A program made the position numbers and the translations under genes. A stretch of DNA of 19,090 bases from Nitrososphaera sp. (GTDB taxonomy: Archaea; Thermoproteota; Nitrososphaeria; Nitrososphaerales; Nitrososphaeraceae): contig JANWHJ010000074.1 of the NCBI GenBank assembly GCA_025450475.1, forward strand, positions 1-19,090, read 5' to 3'. Position 1 is the stretch's first letter. Every line of letters begins with the position of its first letter. Positions 1 to 7,044 of the stretch are shown here, piece by piece. Below the pieces are notes generated by a model, which ran no database searches, was not told where the DNA came from, and saw nothing but the letters and a program-made list of their open reading frames with translations.

Positions 1-2
1 GT

Positions 3-1346
3 CTAAATTATCCTTGCCTTTAGCGAAAAGTTGGAAAAATCATGAACTTGCACGCGCTTTCTGTCGCCAAGCGAAATCTGGCCGGCATTTGACAGAACGA
101 CAGGCTTGTACGCATAGTTCCTGCCCTGCGCCACTTTGTTCAATTCGTCGACTATTATTTCCCCCTGCCAACCTTGCCATAGCGAGTTGCGCTTTTTTGT
201 AATCTTTTTTGCAATGACGTGCAGACGCTCCGATCTCCCCTTAGACACGTGGGAGGCGACTCTCATGCCCTTCCACTTTGCAGCTCCGGTTCCGGGCCGG
301 GCGCTGTAGCGTGAAAGGTTGACAATGTCAGGCTCGGCCTTCGTGACGAGATCAAGCGTATACTCGAAGTCGTCCTCGGTCTCTGAGGGGAATCCGACGA
401 TAATGTCTGTTGAGATTGTCATCTCGGGAATCTTGCTCCTGAAGGCTTGTACGGCCTCGAGGAACGTCCTGGAACTATGGCCTCTATTCATCTTTCTCAA
501 AATCCTGTCACTTCCGCTCTCGACAGGAATATGCAAAAATTTGAAGAGCTTGCTGTTTTCATAAAATGCCCTAACCATCCTGTCCAGCATCCCGGGCAGG
601 TACATCGGGTTCATCATGCCAAGCCTAATCTTAAAATCGCCTTCAAGTGAGCAGCATGCATCGAGAAGTTCTACCAGATTGCTGTCCATGTCCTTGCCAT
701 AGCAGCCATTGTCGGTCGACGTTAGCCAGACTTCTTTACAGCCGTCTTCCACGTCTGCCTTTATCTGTCTCGTGATGTCACCGACGCGGTAGCTGCGCAG
801 CCACCCCTTGGCGATTTTTGTCTGGCAGAAAGTGCACTCACTCATGCAGCCGCTAGCGATCTCCACCATGCTGACGGCAGGGTTGAGCCTCATGCGAGGA
901 ATGTTGATTTTATCGTTTTCAGAATCTTCAAGCGCGATTAGGCGGTTGCCCGCAAGCGCCGAGCCTACAACGGCTGCAGCATTTTCTATAGAGTGCGGGC
1001 CAAGCAGACTTGCCGAGGAATTCAACGATTCTACTTTTGCCCTGTCTGCCTTTGGCAGGCAGCCTGCGATTACAAGTGGCTTGCCCGAAATGCTCATAGC
1101 CCTGATCTTGCTAGCCATCCTGTGCTCCGTTGTATCCTTAACAGAGCATGTAACGATCAGGTTTAGTGCGCCCTCGCTCTGTTTGCTTGCAATTTCATAG
1201 CCCGCGCCCTTTAGTACCCCACTTATCATCTCAGAGTCGGCCATGCTTGCCGAACAACCGTATGCTTCAACCCACACCTTTGGCTTTGTCTTCCTCAACA
1301 AAGGAATCGACTCGATTATCTCGGGCTTCAGCGAGCGCATTTTCAT
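3..1346 (-). CDS. tRNA A37 methylthiotransferase, archaeal/eukaryotic e-MtaB (CDKAL1-like) type
   Basis: Radical-SAM enzyme predicted to convert t6A37 to ms2t6A37 in the anticodon loop of ANN-decoding tRNAs. Seen (numbering from the chosen ATG, 447 aa): an N-terminal methylthiotransferase domain with three cysteines near residues 31 (YGCSAS), 67 (VTCSVKDTTE) and 96 (AGCLPK); the radical-SAM motif CMSECTFC at about 167-174; a TIM-barrel body with GFPSETEDDF; and a C-terminal TRAM-like RNA-binding segment of about 60 residues. Length and domain order are normal for the family. An upstream in-frame TTG at 1364 would add six residues. ATG 1346 is preferred because a TATA-like CTTTTAAG lies about 30 nt upstream, which suits a leaderless message, and there is no Shine-Dalgarno site. 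A second ATG at 1340 is also possible. The TAG stop is at 3-5, so the gene is complete. The assignment to e-MtaB rather than MiaB rests on overall sequence character and the archaeal setting. Confidence 0.9.
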   Translation of the reverse strand: MKMRSLKPEIIESIPLLRKTKPKVWVEAYGCSASMADSEMISGVLKGAGYEIASKQSEGALNLIVTCSVKDTTEHRMASKIRAMSISGKPLVIAGCLPKADRAKVESLNSSASLLGPHSIENAAAVVGSALAGNRLIALEDSENDKINIPRMRLNPAVSMVEIASGCMSECTFCQTKIAKGWLRSYRVGDITRQIKADVEDGCKEVWLTSTDNGCYGKDMDSNLVELLDACCSLEGDFKIRLGMMNPMYLPGMLDRMVRAFYENSKLFKFLHIPVESGSDRILRKMNRGHSSRTFLEAVQAFRSKIPEMTISTDIIVGFPSETEDDFEYTLDLVTKAEPDIVNLSRYSARPGTGAAKWKGMRVASHVSKGRSERLHVIAKKITKKRNSLWQGWQGEIIVDELNKVAQGRNYAYKPVVLSNAGQISLGDRKRVQVHDFSNFSLKARII

Positions 1347-1372
1347 CGTAGAAGGGCAATGCAATTACTCGA

Positions 1373-1380
1373 CTTAAAAG
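1373..1380 (-). promoter_or_regulatory. TATA-like box for the methylthiotransferase gene
   Basis: CTTTTAAG on the minus strand, centred about 30 nt before ATG 1346. This spacing puts the transcription start at or just before the ATG and fits an archaeal leaderless transcript. It is a short AT-rich motif, so the call is inference from spacing. Confidence 0.4.
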
Positions 1381-1381
1381 C

Positions 1382-1531
1382 ATGCTGTCAGAGACATTTG
1401 CTGACTTCGCTCGCCTACCCCTAACTCCAATTGAAAAACAAGGAGAATGCATTGTGGTGGCCTTGAGGTTCTACGACATTGTGCAGTATTTCAGGAACCC
1501 AAGAGCAAAGGAGATCGAGCCCAATGCATGA
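1382..1531 (+). CDS. Small 49-codon ORF, hypothetical or remnant of a larger gene
   Basis: An ATG-started frame of 49 codons in the gap between two minus-strand genes. It reads MLSETFADFARLPLTP at the start and RFYDIVQYFRNPRAKEIEPN near the end. The composition (alternating hydrophobic and charged residues, aromatic-rich RFYDIVQYF) looks like protein rather than random sequence. The frame is open from 1352, with a stop just before. There is no Shine-Dalgarno site and no clear TATA box at the right distance, so it may be the surviving 3' end of a longer decayed gene instead of a working small gene. I do not recognise a family with confidence. It is divergent from the methylthiotransferase gene and does not overlap its chosen start. 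Confidence 0.3.
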   Translation: MLSETFADFARLPLTPIEKQGECIVVALRFYDIVQYFRNPRAKEIEPNA

Positions 1532-1560
1532 CCCGTCCATGCGGTAGTACTCTACAGTGG

Positions 1561-1935
1561 TCATTTTTCCGGCTCTTTGCGGTTCTGACTCCAAACCTCT
1601 GTCAGCACAGCAATATAAGTCGTCACGAGCTCGCCGCTCTCCATGCTGTCGCGGTTCTTTTCCAGGTCGTTTCCAAGAGCCATCATGAGCTGCTTAGGTA
1701 CCTTCAGGTACTCATTCATGTATATCAGGAGCGAGTAGTACATCAGTTTCATTACCTCCTCTACGCCGCCGTCTTCCTTAATCTTCATGCTGGACATCAT
1801 GTTTGAAGCAACAAGCGAAAACTGCGGCGAAAGCAATGCTTTGTCTTGCTTGTCGCCAAGCCTGATCACTCCCATGTACAGCAGGTCTTCTATAGCCGAG
1901 GCCGTCTGCTCAAGTCGCGGGTGGTGCTCTGACAT
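1561..1935 (-). CDS. Conserved-looking hypothetical protein, 124 aa, all-helical
   Basis: I do not recognise a family. The protein is rich in Met, Leu, Glu and Lys and reads as a helical bundle without membrane segments, signal peptide or metal motifs: a segment around LEQTASAIEDLLYMGVIRLG, a central stretch around VEEVMKLMYYSLLIYMNEYL, and a basic/acidic tail ending NRKEPEK. Start ATG at 1933-1935 and stop TGA at 1561-1563. It lies 21 nt downstream of another small gene on the same strand, so the two are probably co-transcribed. No Shine-Dalgarno site is visible. Instead the spacer holds a perfect 6-bp hairpin ending 6 nt before the ATG, which could affect ribosome access. Coding is supported by the clean frame and plausible composition. 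Confidence 0.7.
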   Translation of the reverse strand: MSEHHPRLEQTASAIEDLLYMGVIRLGDKQDKALLSPQFSLVASNMMSSMKIKEDGGVEEVMKLMYYSLLIYMNEYLKVPKQLMMALGNDLEKNRDSMESGELVTTYIAVLTEVWSQNRKEPEK

Positions 1936-1941
1936 GGTACT

Positions 1942-1956
1942 GCTTGGCTTCCAAGC
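1942..1956 (-). repeat. Perfect hairpin in the spacer between two small genes
   Basis: GCTTGG, a 3-nt loop, CCAAGC: a 6-bp perfect inverted repeat. It starts directly after the TAG stop (1957-1959) of the upstream gene and ends 6 nt before the ATG (1935) of the downstream gene. It could be an RNA processing, attenuation or translational-control element. Chance occurrence cannot be excluded. Confidence 0.45.
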
Positions 1957-2337
1957 CTATTTTAGATTGCTTATCGCCGAGCGATACGACTTGATGAAAT
2001 CGGGGTCTATTATGCCCTGCACGACATATGGCCTACCGTCTGAGAGCCGAATGTCCACCGCAACTGCGCTGTATGGGATATCAAAACGGTTAATCGTGTC
2101 CTGTTCGCTGGCTTCAAAGAACTTTGTGCAAACGCCGGCGTCGCACGAAAAACCATAGATTTTTTCAACGCGCCTGTGCCCAGATCCGGCGGCTCTCCCA
2201 CCAGCCGAACCCTTTGATTCCTCGACCATGAGGACGAAAATTTCGTTTTTCGTTGGTTTGTCCAGCTGCACATCGTTTTGCGCGACTACGAGCTTGCGCT
2301 GGGGCAGCTGCAGCATAGCATCGATCGAATCTGGCAT
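1957..2337 (-). CDS. Hypothetical protein, 126 aa, alpha/beta
   Basis: No family recognised. The order of segments suggests a small soluble alpha/beta protein: a beta-rich start (RKLVVAQNDVQL, NEIFVLMVEE), a Gly/Ser/Ala-rich flexible insert at about residues 42-54, a CDAGVC motif around 67-72, and a C-terminal half with SAVAVDIRLSDGRPYVVQGI followed by an amphipathic helix. The two cysteines four residues apart are too few for a zinc site alone. ATG at 2335-2337 was chosen because an AT-rich TATA-like stretch (2361-2373) lies about 30 nt upstream and suits leaderless initiation. An ATG at 2316 is an alternative. It is the first gene of a probable two-gene unit with the 124-aa gene downstream, and is divergent from the redoxin gene. 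Confidence 0.7.
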   Translation of the reverse strand: MPDSIDAMLQLPQRKLVVAQNDVQLDKPTKNEIFVLMVEESKGSAGGRAAGSGHRRVEKIYGFSCDAGVCTKFFEASEQDTINRFDIPYSAVAVDIRLSDGRPYVVQGIIDPDFIKSYRSAISNLK

Positions 2338-2360
2338 TGCTATTGCAATCCTGGAAGGCA

Positions 2361-2373
2361 GTTTTATTTCTTA
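2361..2373 (-). promoter_or_regulatory. TATA-like element for the 126-aa gene
   Basis: The minus-strand AT-rich run TAAGAAATAAAAC is centred about 30 nt before ATG 2337. Position and composition fit an archaeal leaderless promoter. Confidence 0.35.
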
Positions 2374-2490
2374 CAGTAAAATGTCTAGGATCGCAAATCA
2401 AATTAAAGGCGATCTGTTCTTGCTGGAGTTACTGACATAGAAAACCTCTCCTTTATCATAGGAATACGGGAGAGCGCATGATTTCGCAAT

Positions 2491-2500
2491 AAATATAATA
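2491..2500 (+). promoter_or_regulatory. TATA box for the redoxin gene
   Basis: AAATATAATA is centred about 28 nt before ATG 2523, the best TATA match in the window. No Shine-Dalgarno site precedes the ATG, so the transcript is probably leaderless. Confidence 0.55.
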
Positions 2501-2522
2501 TCTATGAATCGAATGATAGGAC

Positions 2523-3071
2523 ATGGTCAAGACCGCTTCGTCACCTCAAGTTCTTAAGACCGATAGCAAAGCCCCTGATTTCAAACTAAGAGGCGTGGAC
2601 AGCAGGACACATTCATTTCATGATTACAGTAGCAAGATAACGCTTGTAGTGTTCATTTGCAATCATTGCCCGTATGTCAAGGCAAGGATCGGAGATATTG
2701 TCGCGCTGCAGGGCAAGTTCAAGCCGTCAGAGCTGCAGGTTATCGGAATCAACAGCAACGACCCGAACTACCAGGAAGAGGGCTTTGACAACATGGTGTC
2801 GTTTTCAAAAAACTACAAATTGAACTTTCCTTATTTGATAGACGATAGCCAAGAGGTTGCACGATCATATGGTGCAGTATGCACACCTGACCCGTTCCTG
2901 TTTGCCGACGGCAGGTTGGTGTTCCATGGAAGAATAAACGACGCACTGGAACCTGAGGCAAGGCCGACAGTCCCAGTGATGGAGAACAATGTGCGAAGGC
3001 TGTTAAGGGGAGAAAGACTCGAGAAGGACTTTGATCCTTCTATTGGATGTTCGATAAAGTGGAAGGCTTAG
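2523..3071 (+). CDS. Thioredoxin-fold redoxin (AhpC/TSA-like thioredoxin family protein)
   Basis: A 182-aa cytoplasmic thiol-redox protein, probably acting as a disulfide reductase or peroxidase-like enzyme. Seen: an N-terminal PDFKLRGVDSRTHSFHDY segment typical of redoxin/AhpC-TSA proteins; an active-site CxxC in FICNHCPYVKA (residues about 45-55); and a conserved cis-proline region AVCTPDPFLF near 117-126, followed by FHGRINDA. No signal peptide or membrane anchor is present, which distinguishes it from TlpA/ResA-type exported thioredoxins. The CNHCPYVK signature defines a group widely annotated as thioredoxin family protein whose substrates are poorly known. The gene is monocistronic, with a good TATA box and apparent leaderless start. 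It converges with and overlaps the FixC-FixX gene by 4 nt at the stop codons. Confidence 0.88.
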   Translation: MVKTASSPQVLKTDSKAPDFKLRGVDSRTHSFHDYSSKITLVVFICNHCPYVKARIGDIVALQGKFKPSELQVIGINSNDPNYQEEGFDNMVSFSKNYKLNFPYLIDDSQEVARSYGAVCTPDPFLFADGRLVFHGRINDALEPEARPTVPVMENNVRRLLRGERLEKDFDPSIGCSIKWKA

Positions 3072-4939
3072 CCGTACTGATAGACTATTCCTTTTTCTCC
3101 CCTAGGGTGGTGCCACTCTGTTTCCTTGGCACACGTGCCGCACTCGATGCAAGCTTCATGTTGGAGAATCACTTCACCCCCTTCGATGCTGTAACAATTC
3201 GTGGGGCAGAGCACTACCATCTTTTTCATGAATTCTGAATTCGGGTTGAGCACCTTGATGTGTGAAGCCCTGTCGTCGTCATATTTCAGCCGGGCCACGC
3301 GCTGCGCCACCGTTGGTAGCGTTGGCTCGTACATCGCGGTCATTGACCTACCCATCTTTTCTGCTAGCTCCACCGGCACCTGCACGTACGTGTCTTCCGA
3401 CTCTACAAGCGGCAGCAGCTTGTCGTAGCCTAGAATGTTAGCAAAGCCGACAGCAAGTCCCCTCAGCGTGCCACTAGACATCAGCCGGAATAGCATCCCG
3501 TATCGCTGGCCGATAATGTCCTTTGGAACGTCCTTTGCCGCGTCGAGGAATATCTTTAGGTAGTCCTTGTCGATCTCTCTCATATCGCGCGTGTACGGGC
3601 TATCCTCTATCATCTGGGAATAGTATTCACCCATGTATTGCGGACCGAAGTTGTTCCGGTCAATCGCTCTTGCGACGGCGTTTGCAGCCCTCACCGCGTC
3701 GTCGATTCCCACGTTAAGACCTTCGATCCGCGGCCCGATAAAGACACCCCTTCCTGCCGCGTCGCCGATAAACAGGACATTCTTGTGGAAGGGCTTTTTC
3801 ATTGCACAGCGCTTGCCGTCCGGAACCAGTTTTGCTCCATATTCCAGTTCCACATAATCCGTCACAAATCTTGTGCTGTATTTGCTGGTAAGCTCATTCT
3901 GCACATAGTCGATCCTCGACTTGATTTCTGCCTCTGTCTTAAACTTGCCAGCTTCAACAAGCCGCTTCCTGCCTGATGGAGAGTACCACGCGTCGCGAAG
4001 CTCGTTCCAAGTCTTTATCAGCTTGCTTGTCGCAAAGCGCACCCTTAGTTGCTCCTCCTTTGGAAGGTCCTTGTTAATCTCCATCTTGACAGCCACCTCA
4101 TCCTTGACAAACTCGGCGACCATTGGATTCTTCAGCAGCGCGTTGACAAGGGTAGACGGCTCTGTTGGCCGTGTCATAAGTGAGTCATAGTGGTAGACAG
4201 CGCCGACTGAAAGAGTATCGCGGTTAGTATAGGCAAAGCCACCCCCGATGTGGTTTAGTGTAACATCACCAGCGAACAAATGTGCTGCACCTTCGTCGGT
4301 CCCGACTCCGAACCGCTCCTCGATTATCTCTTCCGGCAGCTTTACTATGACCTTGACTCCCTGGTACAGCTGCTCGGGAGTGAACTTCGTTCGCGCGCCC
4401 GTCATCGCCGCCACCTCTGAGTTGACGCCGTCTGCAGCTATGACCGCCTTTGCCTCAAAAGGATCTAATTCATCAGTCTCGATAACCGTCTTTTCACCCG
4501 GCCAACTTAATGACTTTACGTGCACGCCAGACACAATGCCACCGCCCTGCTTCTCAGCGCTTTCGCCTGCTTGCTTTGCAAACCATGCAGTCAACCTATT
4601 CAGCAAGACTGAATAACCAAAGTTTGCCTGGTATTCATGGGCTGCCGTCAGGTTCAGCGTAAATACTTTGTTCCTCGAAGTAGAGTGCAGCATGTACTGG
4701 GTTATTTTGCGCTCGATTGGCGCGTCTTGCAAGAATTCAGGGTAGACGTCTTCGACATTGTGCACGCGGCCATTCCTTGGCTTCTTTGAGTAGAGTATTC
4801 CGCCTGAAATGTTCTTGGTGCCAACCTGCTTGCCTGCTTCGATGAGGATTGCCTGCTTGCCCAAATTTGACAGCTGCTTTAGCGCAGCAAGGCCGGCCGA
4901 GCCGCCGCCAATTATTGCAACTTCGTAGCTTTCCATCAT
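3068..4939 (-). CDS. ETF:quinone oxidoreductase, FixC flavoprotein fused to FixX ferredoxin
   Basis: Takes electrons from reduced electron-transfer flavoprotein and passes them to the membrane quinone. Seen in 623 aa: an N-terminal FAD Rossmann motif VAIIGGGSAG (residues about 7-16) followed by ILIEAG; NISGGILY; AVIAADGVNSEVA; and the second FAD-binding block VLFIGDAAGRG...GPRIEGLNVGIDDAVRAA. The last 55 residues are FixX-like, with a CPTNCY motif and CIECGTC. The cysteine in the first motif plus the CxxCxxC trio match the 4Fe-4S ligands of ETF-QO. In many bacteria fixC and fixX are separate genes; here they are one. The start ATG overlaps the etfA stop by 4 nt, and GGTGA sits 4 nt before it. 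A second ATG follows immediately. It is the third gene of etfB-etfA-fixCX. No transmembrane helix is evident, so membrane contact would be peripheral, as in known ETF-QO. Confidence 0.88.
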   Translation of the reverse strand: MMESYEVAIIGGGSAGLAALKQLSNLGKQAILIEAGKQVGTKNISGGILYSKKPRNGRVHNVEDVYPEFLQDAPIERKITQYMLHSTSRNKVFTLNLTAAHEYQANFGYSVLLNRLTAWFAKQAGESAEKQGGGIVSGVHVKSLSWPGEKTVIETDELDPFEAKAVIAADGVNSEVAAMTGARTKFTPEQLYQGVKVIVKLPEEIIEERFGVGTDEGAAHLFAGDVTLNHIGGGFAYTNRDTLSVGAVYHYDSLMTRPTEPSTLVNALLKNPMVAEFVKDEVAVKMEINKDLPKEEQLRVRFATSKLIKTWNELRDAWYSPSGRKRLVEAGKFKTEAEIKSRIDYVQNELTSKYSTRFVTDYVELEYGAKLVPDGKRCAMKKPFHKNVLFIGDAAGRGVFIGPRIEGLNVGIDDAVRAANAVARAIDRNNFGPQYMGEYYSQMIEDSPYTRDMREIDKDYLKIFLDAAKDVPKDIIGQRYGMLFRLMSSGTLRGLAVGFANILGYDKLLPLVESEDTYVQVPVELAEKMGRSMTAMYEPTLPTVAQRVARLKYDDDRASHIKVLNPNSEFMKKMVVLCPTNCYSIEGGEVILQHEACIECGTCAKETEWHHPRGEKGIVYQYG

Positions 4940-6111
4940 TTCTTCACCTTTATTTCAGGCTTCTTTTTTCTCAGTTCCTCAAGCAAAAGGGGTATTACGT
5001 CTTCCATTCTGCCCCTAATGAAGATGTCGCACTCGTGCTTTATCGGTGAGTTCTCGTCCGGATTGATCGCCACCACAAATCCGGCCTCCTTCATGCCTGC
5101 GATGTGCTGCATTGCCCCACTAACTCCTGCAGCGATGTAGAGCAGCGGAGCAACCTTGCGGCCACTCGTGCCTACTACCCTGTCAGGGATCATGTAAGTG
5201 GAACTTGCACCGTCGCTCACAATAAACGGCTTTTTCGATATGGGTAGCGATATACCCACTTCGGCCTCTAGAAGTCGTGCCAGCTCTCCTACCAGCTTTA
5301 TGTTCTCCTCTGGCGAGTCCTTGATGCCCCGACCAAAGCTCACCACCGCCTTCTTGCTATCAAAGTCGACCGCACTTTTTACAATTTTTCTGTTGATTAT
5401 CTTTACGCGCAAGTCGCGCTCGTCAAACTTTGGAGCAAAGTCAACTATTTTGCCGCGCCTTAGGGCGTCGCGCTCTAATGGCGCAAACACACCAGGGATT
5501 ATGCTGCACGCCTGGGGATGGTATTCGCGTTCAATTGCAGGATTACGGTTGTCAAGGCAGAGTATGGTTGTCCAGAGGAACCCGGAAAAGTCAGGTCTGT
5601 ACATTTCAAGCGTCCTTTCGTATTTCATAGCCTGCCCCTTTGTCTTGTGCTCATGCCTTATCTCAAGGTCCTCAATTACGAGCTTATTGATGTCTGACGC
5701 AAGGCCTGATTCCAGCTCCGCGAGAATTGTCGACGAGAGTTGCCGCCCTACGTTGTCTGCGGAAAAGAACATGTAGCGTGGCTTAACAAATCTTGGAACA
5801 TCAGAGAACTCGTTAGCCAGCTCCTTGTTTGTCGCTATTTGGCTTATCACCTTGGTGTCAATCAGGTTTCGGGTGTGAAGTAGTTCCGCGCTATCCGCAT
5901 AGATAACAGCGTCGGCACCATAGAATATCAACTCCTCGCAAAGCTTCCGTACGTTGTTGCCAAGCACCACCGCGACTACTTTTTCATCTGCGGAATACCT
6001 TTTGTTGTAGCCATCCATGAGCCGCCGGGCTTCGCCCAACATCTCGAGGCTGACGGGCACCGGCTTACCGTCTTCGTGCTCGATTACGACATATAGGTGC
6101 TGGTACTTCAC
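4936..6111 (-). CDS. etfA: Electron transfer flavoprotein, alpha subunit
   Basis: The FAD-binding subunit of the EtfAB heterodimer, which shuttles electrons from flavin dehydrogenases to ETF:quinone oxidoreductase. Seen in 391 aa: an N-terminal adenine-nucleotide-hydrolase-like half (YVVIEHEDGKPVPVSLEML, AVVLGNNVRKLCEELIFYGADAV), and the diagnostic C-terminal FAD domain with VVSFGRGI, VGTSGRKVAPLLYIAAGVSG, QHIAGMKEAGFVVAINPDENSPI and a closing DIFIRGRMEDVIPLLLEEL. Together these are the ETF alpha signature. The start is GTG at 6109-6111, overlapping the etfB stop by 4 nt, and its own stop overlaps the fixCX start by 4 nt. This points to translational coupling and near-stoichiometric expression. 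Codon 1 as GTG is the only start compatible with that coupling. Confidence 0.92.
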   Translation of the reverse strand: MKYQHLYVVIEHEDGKPVPVSLEMLGEARRLMDGYNKRYSADEKVVAVVLGNNVRKLCEELIFYGADAVIYADSAELLHTRNLIDTKVISQIATNKELANEFSDVPRFVKPRYMFFSADNVGRQLSSTILAELESGLASDINKLVIEDLEIRHEHKTKGQAMKYERTLEMYRPDFSGFLWTTILCLDNRNPAIEREYHPQACSIIPGVFAPLERDALRRGKIVDFAPKFDERDLRVKIINRKIVKSAVDFDSKKAVVSFGRGIKDSPEENIKLVGELARLLEAEVGISLPISKKPFIVSDGASSTYMIPDRVVGTSGRKVAPLLYIAAGVSGAMQHIAGMKEAGFVVAINPDENSPIKHECDIFIRGRMEDVIPLLLEELRKKKPEIKVKK

Positions 6112-6986
6112 TTAATGACCAAGCCTCCCAGCACCTCAAAGATCTTCGTAGCCACCTTTGCGAGCTGCTCACGGCTGGAGCCTTCGACCACTTCGGCTTT
6201 TCTGCTAGCCTTCGCCTTCGGAATCTTTTCAACTTTGTAGACTATGGTCGGCGAGCCGGGTAATCCGACTAATTTTGGGTCTACACCCAACTGCTGCGCG
6301 TTGAACACCTTCAGGTACTGTTTGTAGTTTTGCGCACGGCCCTTTGCCTCCTTCTGGTACTTTTCAAACGCGAGTCTCTGCGACACCGTATTAAACGACG
6401 CCTTGTATGACGGATCAATGGCAATGAACACCGGTAGGGGTGCCTCTACTTCTTCAACTACGTCATAGAAACCCTGGAGCGATATTAGACGCTTGGCCCG
6501 GACAATTCGACTCTGCATGTCGACGTAATAGTCAATTACGTTTCCCAGGAAAGTAAAGCCCAGCTTCCAAGCAGTTTGTGGACCCGTCTGACCGGTCTCA
6601 CCGTCTGACGCCCTATGGCCGGAAAACACAATGTCAGTTTTCCCATCGACCTTTGAAATGCCTGTCTTCAACACCTCCGCCGTTGCAAGCGTGTCAGCAC
6701 CGGCGAACATCCTGTCGCTGTAAAGATGAAGTTCGTCGGCATCGGATAGCAGCTGCGCCTGTTGGAGCGCAATGTCGGCTATTGGTGGCCCCATCGTCGT
6801 CACCGCGACGCGGGCTCCATACAAAACCTTTGAATAAAAAGCGGCGTTTGACGCCACTGCGCTGTGCGGACCTAGTATACTCTTTGTTTCGGCACGGTTG
6901 AGTGTGCCGTCGGCGTTGTAGCTAACATTACCTTCAGAAAAGTCTGGTTCCAATTTTACATTCACTGCAATATTAAGGTCTGACAT
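6108..6986 (-). CDS. etfB: Electron transfer flavoprotein, beta subunit
   Basis: Partner of EtfA; the family binds AMP and carries the recognition loop for dehydrogenases. Seen: an N-terminal NIAVNVKLEPD, DGTLNRAETKSILGP, and the ETF-beta core VTTMGPP...AQLLSDADELHLYSDRMFAGADTLATAEVL and DIVFSGHRASDGETGQTGPQTAWKLG. The chosen ATG (6986, 292 aa) aligns with the usual family N-terminus. An in-frame ATG at 7022 would add 12 unusual residues, and the TTTAAAT around it may instead be a TATA element about 36 nt before ATG 6986. A GGAGGT lies 18 nt before ATG 6986, too far for a normal Shine-Dalgarno site, so the start is not settled. The gene follows the HD-domain gene on the same strand, 58 nt from its stop, and heads the coupled etfB-etfA-fixCX unit. 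Confidence 0.9.
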   Translation of the reverse strand: MSDLNIAVNVKLEPDFSEGNVSYNADGTLNRAETKSILGPHSAVASNAAFYSKVLYGARVAVTTMGPPIADIALQQAQLLSDADELHLYSDRMFAGADTLATAEVLKTGISKVDGKTDIVFSGHRASDGETGQTGPQTAWKLGFTFLGNVIDYYVDMQSRIVRAKRLISLQGFYDVVEEVEAPLPVFIAIDPSYKASFNTVSQRLAFEKYQKEAKGRAQNYKQYLKVFNAQQLGVDPKLVGLPGSPTIVYKVEKIPKAKASRKAEVVEGSSREQLAKVATKIFEVLGGLVIK

Positions 6987-7044
6987 CGCTTTGTGTCCCC
7001 TTCTACCTCCATTAATTACCATTTAAAGGTAGTGTGGATAATCA

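Noticed and set aside
5198..5776. 192-codon plus-strand ORF inside etfA
   Set aside because: Complementary-frame artefact; Ser-rich, with no domain or promoter, opposite a well-supported gene.
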